A stretch of 64,000 nt of DNA, from positions 372,001 through 436,000 of the forward strand of contig JAPOYR010000011.1 of assembly GCA_026706485.1 (NCBI GenBank). Direction: 5' to 3'. This DNA comes from Chloroflexota bacterium (GTDB lineage: Bacteria; Chloroflexota; UBA11872). The translations under genes and the position numbers were made by a program. Below, one piece after another: positions 44,197-52,478 of the stretch. Position 1 is the first letter of the stretch. Each line of letters begins with the position of its first letter. The notes below the pieces were generated by a model. The model ran no database searches. It was not told the origin of the DNA and saw nothing but the letters and a program-made list of their open reading frames with translations.

Positions 44197-45075
44197 CTAG
44201 GACTTCCCATCGCCGTGCAAAGAGCGCGCCACAACTACGAGATCCTCAGAGCAGCGAGCGTCGAATGCCTGGCGATCGAACCCGCCATCGATGTGCTCGA
44301 TTTCGAGCCCGACCTCTCCGAGGAGCTGCTCGATCTGCGCAGGGGACGTGTATCGCAGCGGCATGCGTTCGATCACGCGATTCGAGCGACCGTCGCGACC
44401 CACCACCTCGAACGCGACTTCGAAGTCGAATATATGCCGCCCTTCGTCCCGGGCAACGGATCGGGTGAATCGCGCGATTCGCCGACCGTCCCCGAGAGAG
44501 ACCTGACCGTCGTCCAGTCTCCAGTCCGTTGGGCCGAGCTTGTCGAAGCATGCCGGCCGGCGACTTGGCAGGTCCAGGGCCAGCCGTGCACCAGCCGTGA
44601 GGTGACGGAGAACCGTGCGGAGGCATTTCACCTGATCGTCGTGCGTGAGGAGATGCATGAATCCGCCGAATGGGATGATCGCGAGGGCGAACGACCGATC
44701 AAGGTCGAACCGCCGCATGTCGGCTTGGACGAGCTCAACATGCCGCCGAACGCGTTGGGGTTCGCGGACCAGCTTGGCGCGGCAGCTGTCGAGCATGGGC
44801 GACGCAATGTCGATCCCGACGACATCGAGGCCAGCTCGGGCAATCGGGAAAAGGACCTCGCCGGTGCCACATCCCAGTTCAAATACAGGCCCACGGGACC
44901 GGCGGGCGAGGTCAACGTAGAAGTCGACGTCGGGACGCTTGCGAACGATCTCGAGGTGGTCGTAGGTCACGACCGTCAGCGAGTCGTGCCGCTCGTACGG
45001 TGAAGGATCAGGGAGTGCGGTCACGGCGCCGCCGGGTTCGGAGCCATTAGCACCACGCAGGCTTGGCATTGCCAT
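44197..45075 (-). CDS. Class I SAM-dependent methyltransferase
   Basis: A 292-residue methyltransferase. GPVFELGCGTGEVLFPIARA is motif I, VVGIDIASPMLDSCR the acidic strand and LVQADMRRFDLDRSFALAII the next conserved strand. YDHLEIVRKRPDVDFYVDLA precedes the fold as in related small-molecule methyltransferases. The target is unknown. It is convergent with the acetyltransferase gene. Confidence 0.88.
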   Translation of the reverse strand: MAMPSLRGANGSEPGGAVTALPDPSPYERHDSLTVVTYDHLEIVRKRPDVDFYVDLARRSRGPVFELGCGTGEVLFPIARAGLDVVGIDIASPMLDSCRAKLVREPQRVRRHVELVQADMRRFDLDRSFALAIIPFGGFMHLLTHDDQVKCLRTVLRHLTAGARLALDLPSRRPACFDKLGPTDWRLDDGQVSLGDGRRIARFTRSVARDEGRHIFDFEVAFEVVGRDGRSNRVIERMPLRYTSPAQIEQLLGEVGLEIEHIDGGFDRQAFDARCSEDLVVVARSLHGDGKS

Positions 45076-45137
45076 CGACCGGGGTGCCTGAGTGCAACGC
45101 CGACGCGTGGTCGCGACGGTTCAACGGACGGTAAACA

Positions 45138-46526
45138 CTAGCTGAACCGCTTGATGAAGCCCGGGAACGTGCCCATCGTCGGCATCTCGAGGTCAAACGC
45201 GTCGTAGCCTGCGCGGCGGATCCGGTCCAGGATTTCCGAATCGCTCGGTCGGCACGGCGCCAGCATGAGGGCGGTCCCGCTGGGTCTCACCACACGATCG
45301 ATCTCGCGCAGCTCCTCATCCGGCTTCCAACCGAACGACCCGTTGGTCAAGATCGCCGCGTCCACGGCATTGTCTGCCAGCGGTACCCGTTCCAGAAGTC
45401 CGTCCAATGTGGTGACGTTGTAAAATCCGTGTGCGGACAATTTCCGCTCGATGTATTCACGCAGCGCGGCGACAGGCTCCAGCGCGAACACCCGCGCGGC
45501 ATACGGCGCACACCGCAAGGTGGCCTGGCCCGTGCCGGCACCAATATCCAGGACCACGCGATCGCGGACGTCCACGCGGTCATGAATTTCGCTCGGACTC
45601 CACGAGCCCCACGTCAGGGCGTCCCAGGTGGCCGGCGATTTGGCCATGCCGACGTTCCAGGCGCAGCGTCGCAGGATCGACTCTTGCGTGGATCGCAACT
45701 CCTCGGGCGAGAGTTTCAGCGGATGCGCTTCGGCCTCGCGCAGTCCGGCACGGAACCCGGGCGAGGCGTCGGAGAAGTGCGCGGCCACCTCGGGCAGCGG
45801 CATGAGCGCCGCGTACAGGCGGGACCCGAACTCCCGCAAGAGCCCAGGGTTACCGCGTTCGTCCTCCAGAAACGCATTTACGAAGTACGTGTTCAGGTGC
45901 ACGAGATCCGGAAGCCGCAGATCGAATAGTCGGATCGGATCGATCACCGTGCGTGGCCAGCCGCGCGCGGAGCCCCGCGGATACTCCGGAGAGCCTTCGG
46001 ATTCGCGGCGCAGCAGCCCGTATTGCACCTCATCCGCAGGCGTGCCGGACTTCGCCGAATGCTCGCGCAACGTGCCTTCGTACCGCATCCCCAGCTTCCG
46101 CAGGACGCGGGTTGACGGCTGGTTGCGCGCGTCGGCCCTGGCGAAGACACGATTCAGATCCGGCTCCGCGGCGAAGGCGGACTCGATCACGGCCGCGGCG
46201 GCCTCGGTGGCGATCCCGCAGCTTCGGTGCGCACGCGCCACTTCATAGCCAATCTCGGCCCGCCGGTTGGAGATTTCGATCCGGAGATCGACGCCACCGA
46301 CCAGATCTCGGTCGAGCCATATCCCCCAATGAGGTTCGGTGCGCCAGTCGAGCTGCTGCGCGCGCGCCAGCCACTCACGCGCGTCCGCCGCCGGGTCGAT
46401 CCGGGGCGCTGCCGGGTCGTCATCGGTGAATTTCGGATCGGCCATGTAGCGCGACATGGCCTCGATGTCATCCGGCCGGTGCGGTCGAAGGGTGAGCCGC
46501 TTGGTTCGAATTGTGCGCGGCAACAT
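45138..46526 (-). CDS. Fusion of GNAT acetyltransferase and SAM-dependent methyltransferase
   Basis: A 462-residue two-domain protein. Residues 1-175 are a RimJ/RimL-type GNAT domain (IRTKRLTLRPHRPDDIEAM, AHRSCGIATEAAAAVIE as the acetyl-CoA loop, NQPSTRVLRKLGMRYEG). After a 25-residue linker, residues about 200-462 form a class I methyltransferase with DRVVLDIGAGTGQATLRC as motif I near 325 and a late FGWKPDEELREIDRVVRPSG strand. No stop separates them and reading frame bias is continuous. It may doubly modify one substrate or be a two-step tailoring enzyme. Confidence 0.85.
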   Translation of the reverse strand: MLPRTIRTKRLTLRPHRPDDIEAMSRYMADPKFTDDDPAAPRIDPAADAREWLARAQQLDWRTEPHWGIWLDRDLVGGVDLRIEISNRRAEIGYEVARAHRSCGIATEAAAAVIESAFAAEPDLNRVFARADARNQPSTRVLRKLGMRYEGTLREHSAKSGTPADEVQYGLLRRESEGSPEYPRGSARGWPRTVIDPIRLFDLRLPDLVHLNTYFVNAFLEDERGNPGLLREFGSRLYAALMPLPEVAAHFSDASPGFRAGLREAEAHPLKLSPEELRSTQESILRRCAWNVGMAKSPATWDALTWGSWSPSEIHDRVDVRDRVVLDIGAGTGQATLRCAPYAARVFALEPVAALREYIERKLSAHGFYNVTTLDGLLERVPLADNAVDAAILTNGSFGWKPDEELREIDRVVRPSGTALMLAPCRPSDSEILDRIRRAGYDAFDLEMPTMGTFPGFIKRFS

Positions 46527-46539
46527 GGGGCGACGGGCG

Positions 46540-47244
46540 CTAGGGCTCCAATACCAGCGCCGGAATTTCGGTCAAGCTGGTGATCCGTGTGACGCCCGCC
46601 GGTCCAGAACCCTCATCGTGCCGGTCAAGCCAAACGCCCTTGAGCCCCGCATCGCGGGCTCCAATCGCGTCCGCGTCCAAGCGATCGCCGACGTGCACGC
46701 ACGCCGACGGCGGCGCACCTAGGGCTTGGCAGGCCACCTCGAAGATCCTCGGATAGGGTTTCGCAACTCCAACCTCCTCGGAGACCACCACCGTCGTGAA
46801 GCTGTCCAAGACGCCGACGGCCGCGAGCTTCCGTCGTTGGTGCACCGACCCACCGTTCGTGATGACACCGAGGCAGAGACCACGCAGTGCCTCCAGGGTG
46901 TCGCTGACATCTGAAAACAGCGTCAGGTTCTGGTCGTAGTGGTCGCTGTAAACGGCGTAGGCCCGATCGGCTTCGGCGTCGGGCAATTCGCGTGATATGA
47001 GACTGAATAGGCCACGGATCCGACCACGGCGCTGGTCTTCCAACGTGGTTTCACCCCGCAGGTAGCGATCGAAGTGAAATTCCGTCAGGTCTTCCCAGCG
47101 CTTGAGGAGATGCTCGTCGGAACCGATCAGCCGGTCTCGGTACCTGCTGAACATGCCGAGCGCCCCGGCTCGGGTGGCCGCGTCGTGGTCCAGCAACGTG
47201 CCGTCGAGGTCGAAGAACACGGCTTGGATGGGTGAATCTGGCAT
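46540..47244 (-). CDS. HAD family hydrolase (YjjG/phosphoglycolate phosphatase-like)
   Basis: A 234-residue haloacid-dehalogenase-type phosphatase. Motif I is FFDLDGTLLDHD, motif II ITNGG, motif III the Lys in VGVAKPYPRIFEVA and motif IV HVGDRLDADAIGARDAG. A helical cap lies between motifs I and II (type C1). Related YjjG enzymes dephosphorylate pyrimidine nucleotides. It ends 13 bases before the GNAT-methyltransferase fusion, which may be cotranscribed. Confidence 0.92.
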   Translation of the reverse strand: MPDSPIQAVFFDLDGTLLDHDAATRAGALGMFSRYRDRLIGSDEHLLKRWEDLTEFHFDRYLRGETTLEDQRRGRIRGLFSLISRELPDAEADRAYAVYSDHYDQNLTLFSDVSDTLEALRGLCLGVITNGGSVHQRRKLAAVGVLDSFTTVVVSEEVGVAKPYPRIFEVACQALGAPPSACVHVGDRLDADAIGARDAGLKGVWLDRHDEGSGPAGVTRITSLTEIPALVLEP

Positions 47245-47399
47245 GTGACGGAGTTGGGGAGGGCGAACTCAATTCGGTCGCTTCCCGCAGCATATCCCGA
47301 CGCAGTTGTCGCCAAACGGGTGGCCGGCGATGGTCCGGAATTCCCTGATTCGGCCGATTGAGATCCTTGGGGGACTCGGGGCGGCGGAGGACTTGCGGA

Positions 47400-47480
47400 G
47401 GAGACCTGGAGGGTTCGAGGTGGGGGATGGGTGGATTCCCTAAATTCACAGACGAAGTGCAACACCTCGCGAAGGTCTCC
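47400..47480. repeat. Short copy of the inverted-end repeat element
   Basis: About 81 bases: starts GGAGACCTGGAGGG, contains GGGTGGATTCCC, and ends CGCGAAGGTCTCC. The central hairpin has lost one arm. It lies in the 340-base gap between the HAD gene and the membrane-protein gene; the rest of the gap shows nothing recognisable. Confidence 0.6.
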
Positions 47481-47585
47481 CGCGCGGCTATGACAAAATC
47501 TCCAGTTGCATGAGGCCCACTGGCGTAGCCCGTGATGACAATCGGCGGGGATCCGGGTCCTAAGCCCAGCGTGATCGGCTGACGC

Positions 47586-48509
47586 ATGCCCACCCTCAGC
47601 GCGGCATGGACCGGATCCCTCGGCTACACGCGCCGGGGACTGCGCGTGCTGGGGGCGACTCCCTGGTTGTACGTCCAGATCCTGAGCGCCTTCGCGGCGC
47701 CGGCGGCGGTCGCCGCGTATGTGACGGCTTCGGACATTCCGGAGGGATTTGGCCGATCGGCGCTGCTCTACGTGCTCAATGCCGTCTCCGCGTCGGCCGC
47801 GCCGGTGGTGGTGATGGTTGCCGTCGCCGCCGGGTTCCATGGCGTGCGCCTCAGCTTCATCAGCGCGATGCGCCAGGGGCTCTGGTGGCTGCCGCGCTAC
47901 CTCTGGACCAACGTGCACACCACGGTCATCTTCTGGGCGCCGATTCTGGTGCTGTTGAATCTGTTCGAGTGGCAGCGGAATGAGGCGCCGGTCGAAGGCG
48001 CGGCGGGCTTGGCGTTGACGGCCGCCTGGGTGGTGCTGATTGGTGTCGCAGCACTCTACATTCACTCCCGGACGCTCCTGGCGCCGTTCTTCGCGGTGCA
48101 CGGCAACCTGCCCGCCACGCTGGCGACGATCGAGTCCTGGCGCATGAGCGGCCGCCGCTTCCCCATCGTGTTCGGCACCTTCGTCGTGTCGTCGGCGCCC
48201 ACAGCGGTGCCGCTGGCGGTTGTGCTGACGACGTTGGCGTTCACGCTTGACGAACCAAGCGGGGCCAGGGCGACGTACGGGGCCATGCTGCCGGCACTCG
48301 TGTGGGCGACCATCAAGCTGGTGCGGCCATTCCTCATCACGGCAACCTACGGCATGTATTCGGAGCTCTGGACCGAGGAACAGGAGCGGCGGACGGAGCA
48401 CGGGTCGCCGGCGGTGCCGCTGTTGGCGCGGCCGCTGCTGGCGATTTCGCGTTGGATCCCACGTCTGGCCGGTCGCGCGATTGGGCGGCGCATCGAGTGG
48501 ACCGCGTGA
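47586..48509 (+). CDS. Polytopic membrane protein of unknown function
   Basis: A 307-residue protein with about six hydrophobic segments, for example LYVQILSAFAAPAAVAAYV, SAAPVVVMVAVAAG and AALTAAWVVLIGVAALY-like stretches. No family was recognised. It ends in a basic tail (RLAGRAIGRRIEW) on the predicted cytoplasmic side. Its stop codon overlaps the GTG of the next gene by four bases, so both are made together. Function unknown. Confidence 0.8.
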   Translation: MPTLSAAWTGSLGYTRRGLRVLGATPWLYVQILSAFAAPAAVAAYVTASDIPEGFGRSALLYVLNAVSASAAPVVVMVAVAAGFHGVRLSFISAMRQGLWWLPRYLWTNVHTTVIFWAPILVLLNLFEWQRNEAPVEGAAGLALTAAWVVLIGVAALYIHSRTLLAPFFAVHGNLPATLATIESWRMSGRRFPIVFGTFVVSSAPTAVPLAVVLTTLAFTLDEPSGARATYGAMLPALVWATIKLVRPFLITATYGMYSELWTEEQERRTEHGSPAVPLLARPLLAISRWIPRLAGRAIGRRIEWTA

Positions 48510-49435
48510 CCTCAGATTCGCCGGCCACCAGTTCGCCGGGACGCCTGGTCCGGGCGCTGTCGCTCGACGCCGAGCGGCGGGTGCGCGAGGGTGGATTCGA
48601 GGCGCTGGCCAACGCGATCCGGCGGGGCGCCGACCTGCACATCGGCACGGAGTTTCGCCACAACGAGCACGTGGATACGACGTCGGACAGCCCGGAGGTC
48701 GTGCGCGAGCTGGCGGAGTTCCGGACGACATATCTGGTCGAGGACCGCTGGGCGGCGGGCATCATGACGCTCAGGCAGCCGGTAAGCCTGCCGGACGCCT
48801 TTGGCCCGCGGCCGTCGATGTCGTTCTTCCTCTACAACCAGGACGGCACGCAGGCCATCGCGCGACCGCACCTCGACGGGGTGGCGAGCGCCGGCGCGAC
48901 CGGCGCGGCGCCGATCGACAGTCATCCCGACATGCCCAAGTACCACGTGCTGGACAGCTGGGACGCCGAGACCAACGCCCCGAGCAGCACCTTCATCTAC
49001 GACTTCGAGCACTTCGACTTCCTGGTGCGGGACGACTGGACCGAGGTGTTGGCGCACGACGCCGAGGGGGCGGTGGTCCACGGATCGGAAGATGCCCTGG
49101 GCGAGGTTTGCGGTTCCGGGGGCGAGGTCAAGGCCTCGATTCGGGGGCTGTGTGCGGACCTGGCCGGACCTGAATCGGACGCAGTTGACCACGAGGTCTT
49201 CATCCAGGTCGGATCAAGCTACTACTACACGGAGCAACGGCTCTTCATCGGCGGGACGCACCCGCTGCCGAGAGTCCGGGCGTCAATTCCACTGCGGTAT
49301 GCGACCCGGGCCTGGGACTTCGGCTGGTTGATCGTGCGCACCGACGGCCGCGTGATCCGCCGCCTGTGCGATCCCTACACGCTGCGCTTTCACGACAGCG
49401 AGTCCCGCCACGCGATCCGCTGGTTCGCGCGGTGA
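48506..49435 (+). CDS. Conserved-looking protein of unknown function, coupled to the membrane protein
   Basis: A 309-residue protein without signal peptide or membrane segments. It is acidic, with segments such as RPSMSFFLYNQDGTQAIARP, TFIYDFEHFDFLVRDDW and HEVFIQVGSSYYYTEQRLF; many Asp/Glu/Tyr residues suggest a beta-rich fold. No motif known to me is present. GTG 48506 overlaps the membrane-protein stop; an earlier GTG (48497) is possible. A strong hairpin follows its stop. Confidence 0.75.
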   Translation: MTSDSPATSSPGRLVRALSLDAERRVREGGFEALANAIRRGADLHIGTEFRHNEHVDTTSDSPEVVRELAEFRTTYLVEDRWAAGIMTLRQPVSLPDAFGPRPSMSFFLYNQDGTQAIARPHLDGVASAGATGAAPIDSHPDMPKYHVLDSWDAETNAPSSTFIYDFEHFDFLVRDDWTEVLAHDAEGAVVHGSEDALGEVCGSGGEVKASIRGLCADLAGPESDAVDHEVFIQVGSSYYYTEQRLFIGGTHPLPRVRASIPLRYATRAWDFGWLIVRTDGRVIRRLCDPYTLRFHDSESRHAIRWFAR

Positions 49436-49443
49436 GCGTGCTC

Positions 49444-49464
49444 GGGCGGGTTTGAAACCCGCCC
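49444..49464. terminator. Bidirectional hairpin terminator
   Basis: A near-perfect palindrome, GGGCGGGTT and AACCCGCCC around a three-base loop, lies between convergent genes ending at 49435 and 49479. Related GGGCGGG/ACCC sequences occur at 53230 and 30980, so it may also be a dispersed repeat. Confidence 0.55.
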
Positions 49465-49478
49465 CTACCCCAAAACGC

Positions 49479-50147
49479 TCAGGGCCGGCAGTTGAATCCG
49501 GCCGCGGTTGAACCGTCGCCGGAGCAGTTGAGCGTCACGCCGGTCTTCATCGCCGAAATCGTGATCGCCTGCTGCGGCACCGACGACTCGCCGTCCGCGG
49601 CCGTGCCCACGGGCACCGCCTCGATCTTGGCCAGTGTGTCGAACGATGCCTGGTGTCCTTCCTTGATCTGCCCAAAGAGCGTGAAGTCCGGCGACAGCCG
49701 CTCCTGCGCCGTGAGGTCGTCCAGGATGATAAAGAACTGCGACCCGTTGGACGTGCCCGGGCCCTTGTTCGCCATCGCCAGCCCGCCCCGGACGTAGGGC
49801 CGCTGCGGCGGCTCGATCTCGAAGGAGTAGCCCGGGCCTCCCGTCCCCGTGCCAGTGGGATCACCGCCCTGCACCATGAAGCCCGGGATCAGCCGGTGGA
49901 AGGTCACGCCGTCGAAATAGCCCTCGTTTGCCAGGAACAGGAAGCTGTTGACGGCCAACGGCGCCTCTTCGGCGAACAGGGTGAAGGTCATGCGCCCCAG
50001 GCTGGTCGTGACGATCACCCAGGGCTCACCGGCGGGAATGTCCATGGCCGGATAGGCAGCGTAGGTCTTGGGGCCTTCGGGCTCGGCTTCACCGCACCCC
50101 ACCACCACTACAACCAGCAGCACCGCCACCAGTGCGAGTCGCCACAT
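49479..50147 (-). CDS. Cyclophilin-type peptidyl-prolyl isomerase lipoprotein
   Basis: A 222-residue exported isomerase. Signal sequence and lipobox VVVVGCGE, linker, then ITTSLGRMTF-like VTTSLGRMTFTLFAEEAPLA, FDGVTFHRLIPGFMVQGGDP with the catalytic Arg and FMVQGGD Gln, GTSNGSQFFIILDD and FTLFGQIKEG. It speeds Pro isomerisation in extracytoplasmic proteins. It is strongly similar to the gene 200 bases upstream, including the signal peptide, pointing to a tandem duplication. Confidence 0.94.
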   Translation of the reverse strand: MWRLALVAVLLVVVVVGCGEAEPEGPKTYAAYPAMDIPAGEPWVIVTTSLGRMTFTLFAEEAPLAVNSFLFLANEGYFDGVTFHRLIPGFMVQGGDPTGTGTGGPGYSFEIEPPQRPYVRGGLAMANKGPGTSNGSQFFIILDDLTAQERLSPDFTLFGQIKEGHQASFDTLAKIEAVPVGTAADGESSVPQQAITISAMKTGVTLNCSGDGSTAAGFNCRP

Positions 50148-50346
50148 GTCCCACGCTCCTTCGTCCGCCTCCGCGACATCCGCATTGTCGCAGCGGGTTC
50201 AAGGCTTTGTCGCACGCCGGCCATGTGATGGACGGTCAATGCCACGTGCGGTTCGCGTACCGCCCGTCACGTGACACCCGGCTCAGTTCACGTCAGTGCG
50301 GGACTCCTGCGCGAGCGGCTGAGGGCGCCACGTCAGCACCTAGCCC

Positions 50347-51009
50347 TTACGGCTTGCAGGTGAACCCGATCGCACCCTCGCCGGAGCAGTTGAGCGTCAC
50401 GCCGGTCTTCATCGCCGAAATCGTGATTGCCTGCTGCGGCGCCGACGACTCGCCGTCCGCCGTCGCGCCGACCGGCACCGCCTCGATCTTGGCCAACGTG
50501 TCGAACGATGCCTGGTGTCCTTCCTTGATCTGGCCGAAGAGCGTGAAGTCCGGCGACAGCCGGCCCTGCTCCGTGAGGTCGTCGAGGATAATGAAGAACT
50601 GCGAGCCGTTGGCGGTGCCTGCACCCTTATTGGCCATCGCCAGGCCGCCGCGCACGTAGGGCCGCTGCGGCGGCTCGATCTCGAAGGTGTAGCCCGGGCC
50701 ACCGGTGCCCGTGCCGGTGGGATCGCCACCTTGCACCATGAAGCCCGGGATCAGGCGGTGGAACGTCACCCCGTCGAAGAAGCCCTCATTGGCCAGGAAG
50801 AGGAAGCTGTTCACGGCTAGCGGCGCCTCTTCGGCGAACAGCGTAAAGGTCATGCGCCCCAGGCTGGTGGTCACGATGACCCACGGCTCACCGGCGGGAA
50901 TGTCCATGGCCGGATAGGCGGCGTAGGTCTTGGGGCCCTCGGGTTCCGCTTCGCCGCACCCCACGGCCACAACCACCAGCAGCACTGCCACCAGCGCGAG
51001 TCGCCACAT
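50347..51009 (-). CDS. Cyclophilin-type peptidyl-prolyl isomerase lipoprotein
   Basis: A 220-residue paralogue of the neighbouring cyclophilin, near-identical from MWRLALVAVLL through the lipobox VAVGCGE to the catalytic FHRLIPGFMVQGGDP and the final GVTLNCSGEG. The ATG at 51009 gives the signal peptide directly; a longer frame to 51144 runs into the pspC promoter area. Both copies keep every catalytic segment, so both are probably active. Confidence 0.93.
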   Translation of the reverse strand: MWRLALVAVLLVVVAVGCGEAEPEGPKTYAAYPAMDIPAGEPWVIVTTSLGRMTFTLFAEEAPLAVNSFLFLANEGFFDGVTFHRLIPGFMVQGGDPTGTGTGGPGYTFEIEPPQRPYVRGGLAMANKGAGTANGSQFFIILDDLTEQGRLSPDFTLFGQIKEGHQASFDTLAKIEAVPVGATADGESSAPQQAITISAMKTGVTLNCSGEGAIGFTCKP

Positions 51010-51142
51010 GTCCCACGTTCCCTTACCCGCCTCGGCACCGTCCGCATTGTCGCAGCGCCCTCTACCTTCTGTCGCGCAGTCGTGCGGTCGCAGTTCTAAA
51101 CTGTCCCCTGCGAACCGGGTTGCCACTGACTGAGGACGCGCC

Positions 51143-51556
51143 ATGACCCAACGCCTCTACCGGAGCCAGGTCGACCGCATGCTCACCGGCGTCGCCGGCG
51201 GGATGGCGGAGTATCTGCGCGTGGATCCGGTGATCGTCCGCATGCTCTGGGTGATCGCCGTGTTTCTCTCCAGCGGCGTGGGGCTGCTGGTGTACGTCAC
51301 CCTTGCAATCGTCATGCCGACCGCGCCACCGCTCGACGATGATGCCGAAGCGCAGCGGGCAGAGGGCAGCCAACCGGCCACTCCGGCCCGATACGCTCAC
51401 GCGACCAACGGCGCCGCGCTGGTGGTGGGATCGGTTTTGGTCATCATCGGCGCCGCTGCGCTCATGAGCCAGTTTGGCTGGTTCGACGCCTGGCGGCTCT
51501 GGCCGCTCATCCTCATCGCGATCGGCGGCGTGTTGATTTTCAACCAGCGACGGTAG
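51143..51556 (+). CDS. PspC domain membrane protein
   Basis: A 137-residue protein. RSQVDRMLTGVAGGMAEYL followed by VDPVIVRMLWVIAVFLSSGV is the PspC domain: an amphipathic start plus a membrane segment. Two more hydrophobic stretches near the C-terminus (ALVVGSVLVIIGAAALM, LWPLILIAIGGVLIF) resemble the LiaF/DUF5668 N-terminal domain. PspC proteins sense envelope stress. The next gene follows after six bases and carries the matching LiaF-type part. Confidence 0.9.
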   Translation: MTQRLYRSQVDRMLTGVAGGMAEYLRVDPVIVRMLWVIAVFLSSGVGLLVYVTLAIVMPTAPPLDDDAEAQRAEGSQPATPARYAHATNGAALVVGSVLVIIGAAALMSQFGWFDAWRLWPLILIAIGGVLIFNQRR

Positions 51557-51562
51557 GCAGCC

Positions 51563-52465
51563 TTGGACCAGCGCGGCTTCGGATTCGGCGGGGCGCTGAT
51601 CCTCGTCGGGATCGTCGCCCTGCTTTGGAACTTCGACGTCCTGCCCGACCGCTTCTGGCCCGTGGCCTGGTCGTTGTGGCCGGTGGCGCTGGTGGCGGTG
51701 GGCGCCGGCCTGGCGCTCTCACGCGTGCGTGCCTGGCTTGGCTCGACAGCCTTTCTGGTCGTGCTGATCGCCGGATTCGGCACGGCGTGGGGTCTGGCGG
51801 CGGCAGGCAAGGGGCCGGTCCTTCACCACCGAACGATCGCCGTGGAACGGGGGCAAGCCACCGCGGTACGCCTTGAAGTAAACGTGGGGGCAGGCTCGCT
51901 TAGTCTGGGCGCGCAGGCGCCTTCTGGTCTGCTGATCGCCGGCAATCTGGAATCGCGCGCGGTCGACATCGACTACGCAATCAGCGAATCGCATCAGCCC
52001 GGCGGCCGAAGCGTTATCGAACTCGGGAGCGGGCCCGGCCGGGAGTTTTCGATTTGGCCCGGCCAGGGCTCGTCGGAGGACTGGCACCTGCATCTCACGC
52101 CGGACATTCCCACCGAAGTGCGCGTGGAGGCCGGCGCCGCCGACATCGACCTGAATCTTCGCGGCCTCCGTCTCCAACTCCTCGAGATCGAGGGCGGCGC
52201 CGCCGACATCGACGTGGTGATGCCCGCCGCCGCTGGAAGAACCGAAGCCAGCATCGAGGTCGGCGCGGCCAGCCTGCGGATCACCGTTCCGGAAGGCGTG
52301 ACAGCACGGATCGAGGTCGATGCCGGGCTTTCGAGCATTCAGATTGACGAGGATCGATTTCCGCAAGCGTCCGACGACGTTTACATTTCGCCAGACTTCG
52401 ATCGCGCCGCCAACCGCGTGGACATCACGATCGATGCCGGCGCCAGCCACGTTGAGATTCGCTGA
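51563..52465 (+). CDS. LiaF-like membrane protein with C-terminal beta domain
   Basis: A 300-residue protein. Three N-terminal membrane segments (FGGALILVGIVALLWNF, FWPVAWSLWPVALVAVGAGL, STAFLVVLIAGFGTAWGL) are followed from residue 95 by a repetitive beta-domain with alternating motifs such as RVEAGAADIDLNL, EGGAADIDVVM, EVGAASLRITV, typical of LiaF/DUF2154 'toast-rack' domains. LiaF restrains the LiaRS stress system in firmicutes; no kinase is adjacent here. TTG 51563 is the apparent start, six bases after pspC. Confidence 0.83.
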   Translation: MDQRGFGFGGALILVGIVALLWNFDVLPDRFWPVAWSLWPVALVAVGAGLALSRVRAWLGSTAFLVVLIAGFGTAWGLAAAGKGPVLHHRTIAVERGQATAVRLEVNVGAGSLSLGAQAPSGLLIAGNLESRAVDIDYAISESHQPGGRSVIELGSGPGREFSIWPGQGSSEDWHLHLTPDIPTEVRVEAGAADIDLNLRGLRLQLLEIEGGAADIDVVMPAAAGRTEASIEVGAASLRITVPEGVTARIEVDAGLSSIQIDEDRFPQASDDVYISPDFDRAANRVDITIDAGASHVEIR

Positions 52466-52478
52466 AGGAGTATCCGCC

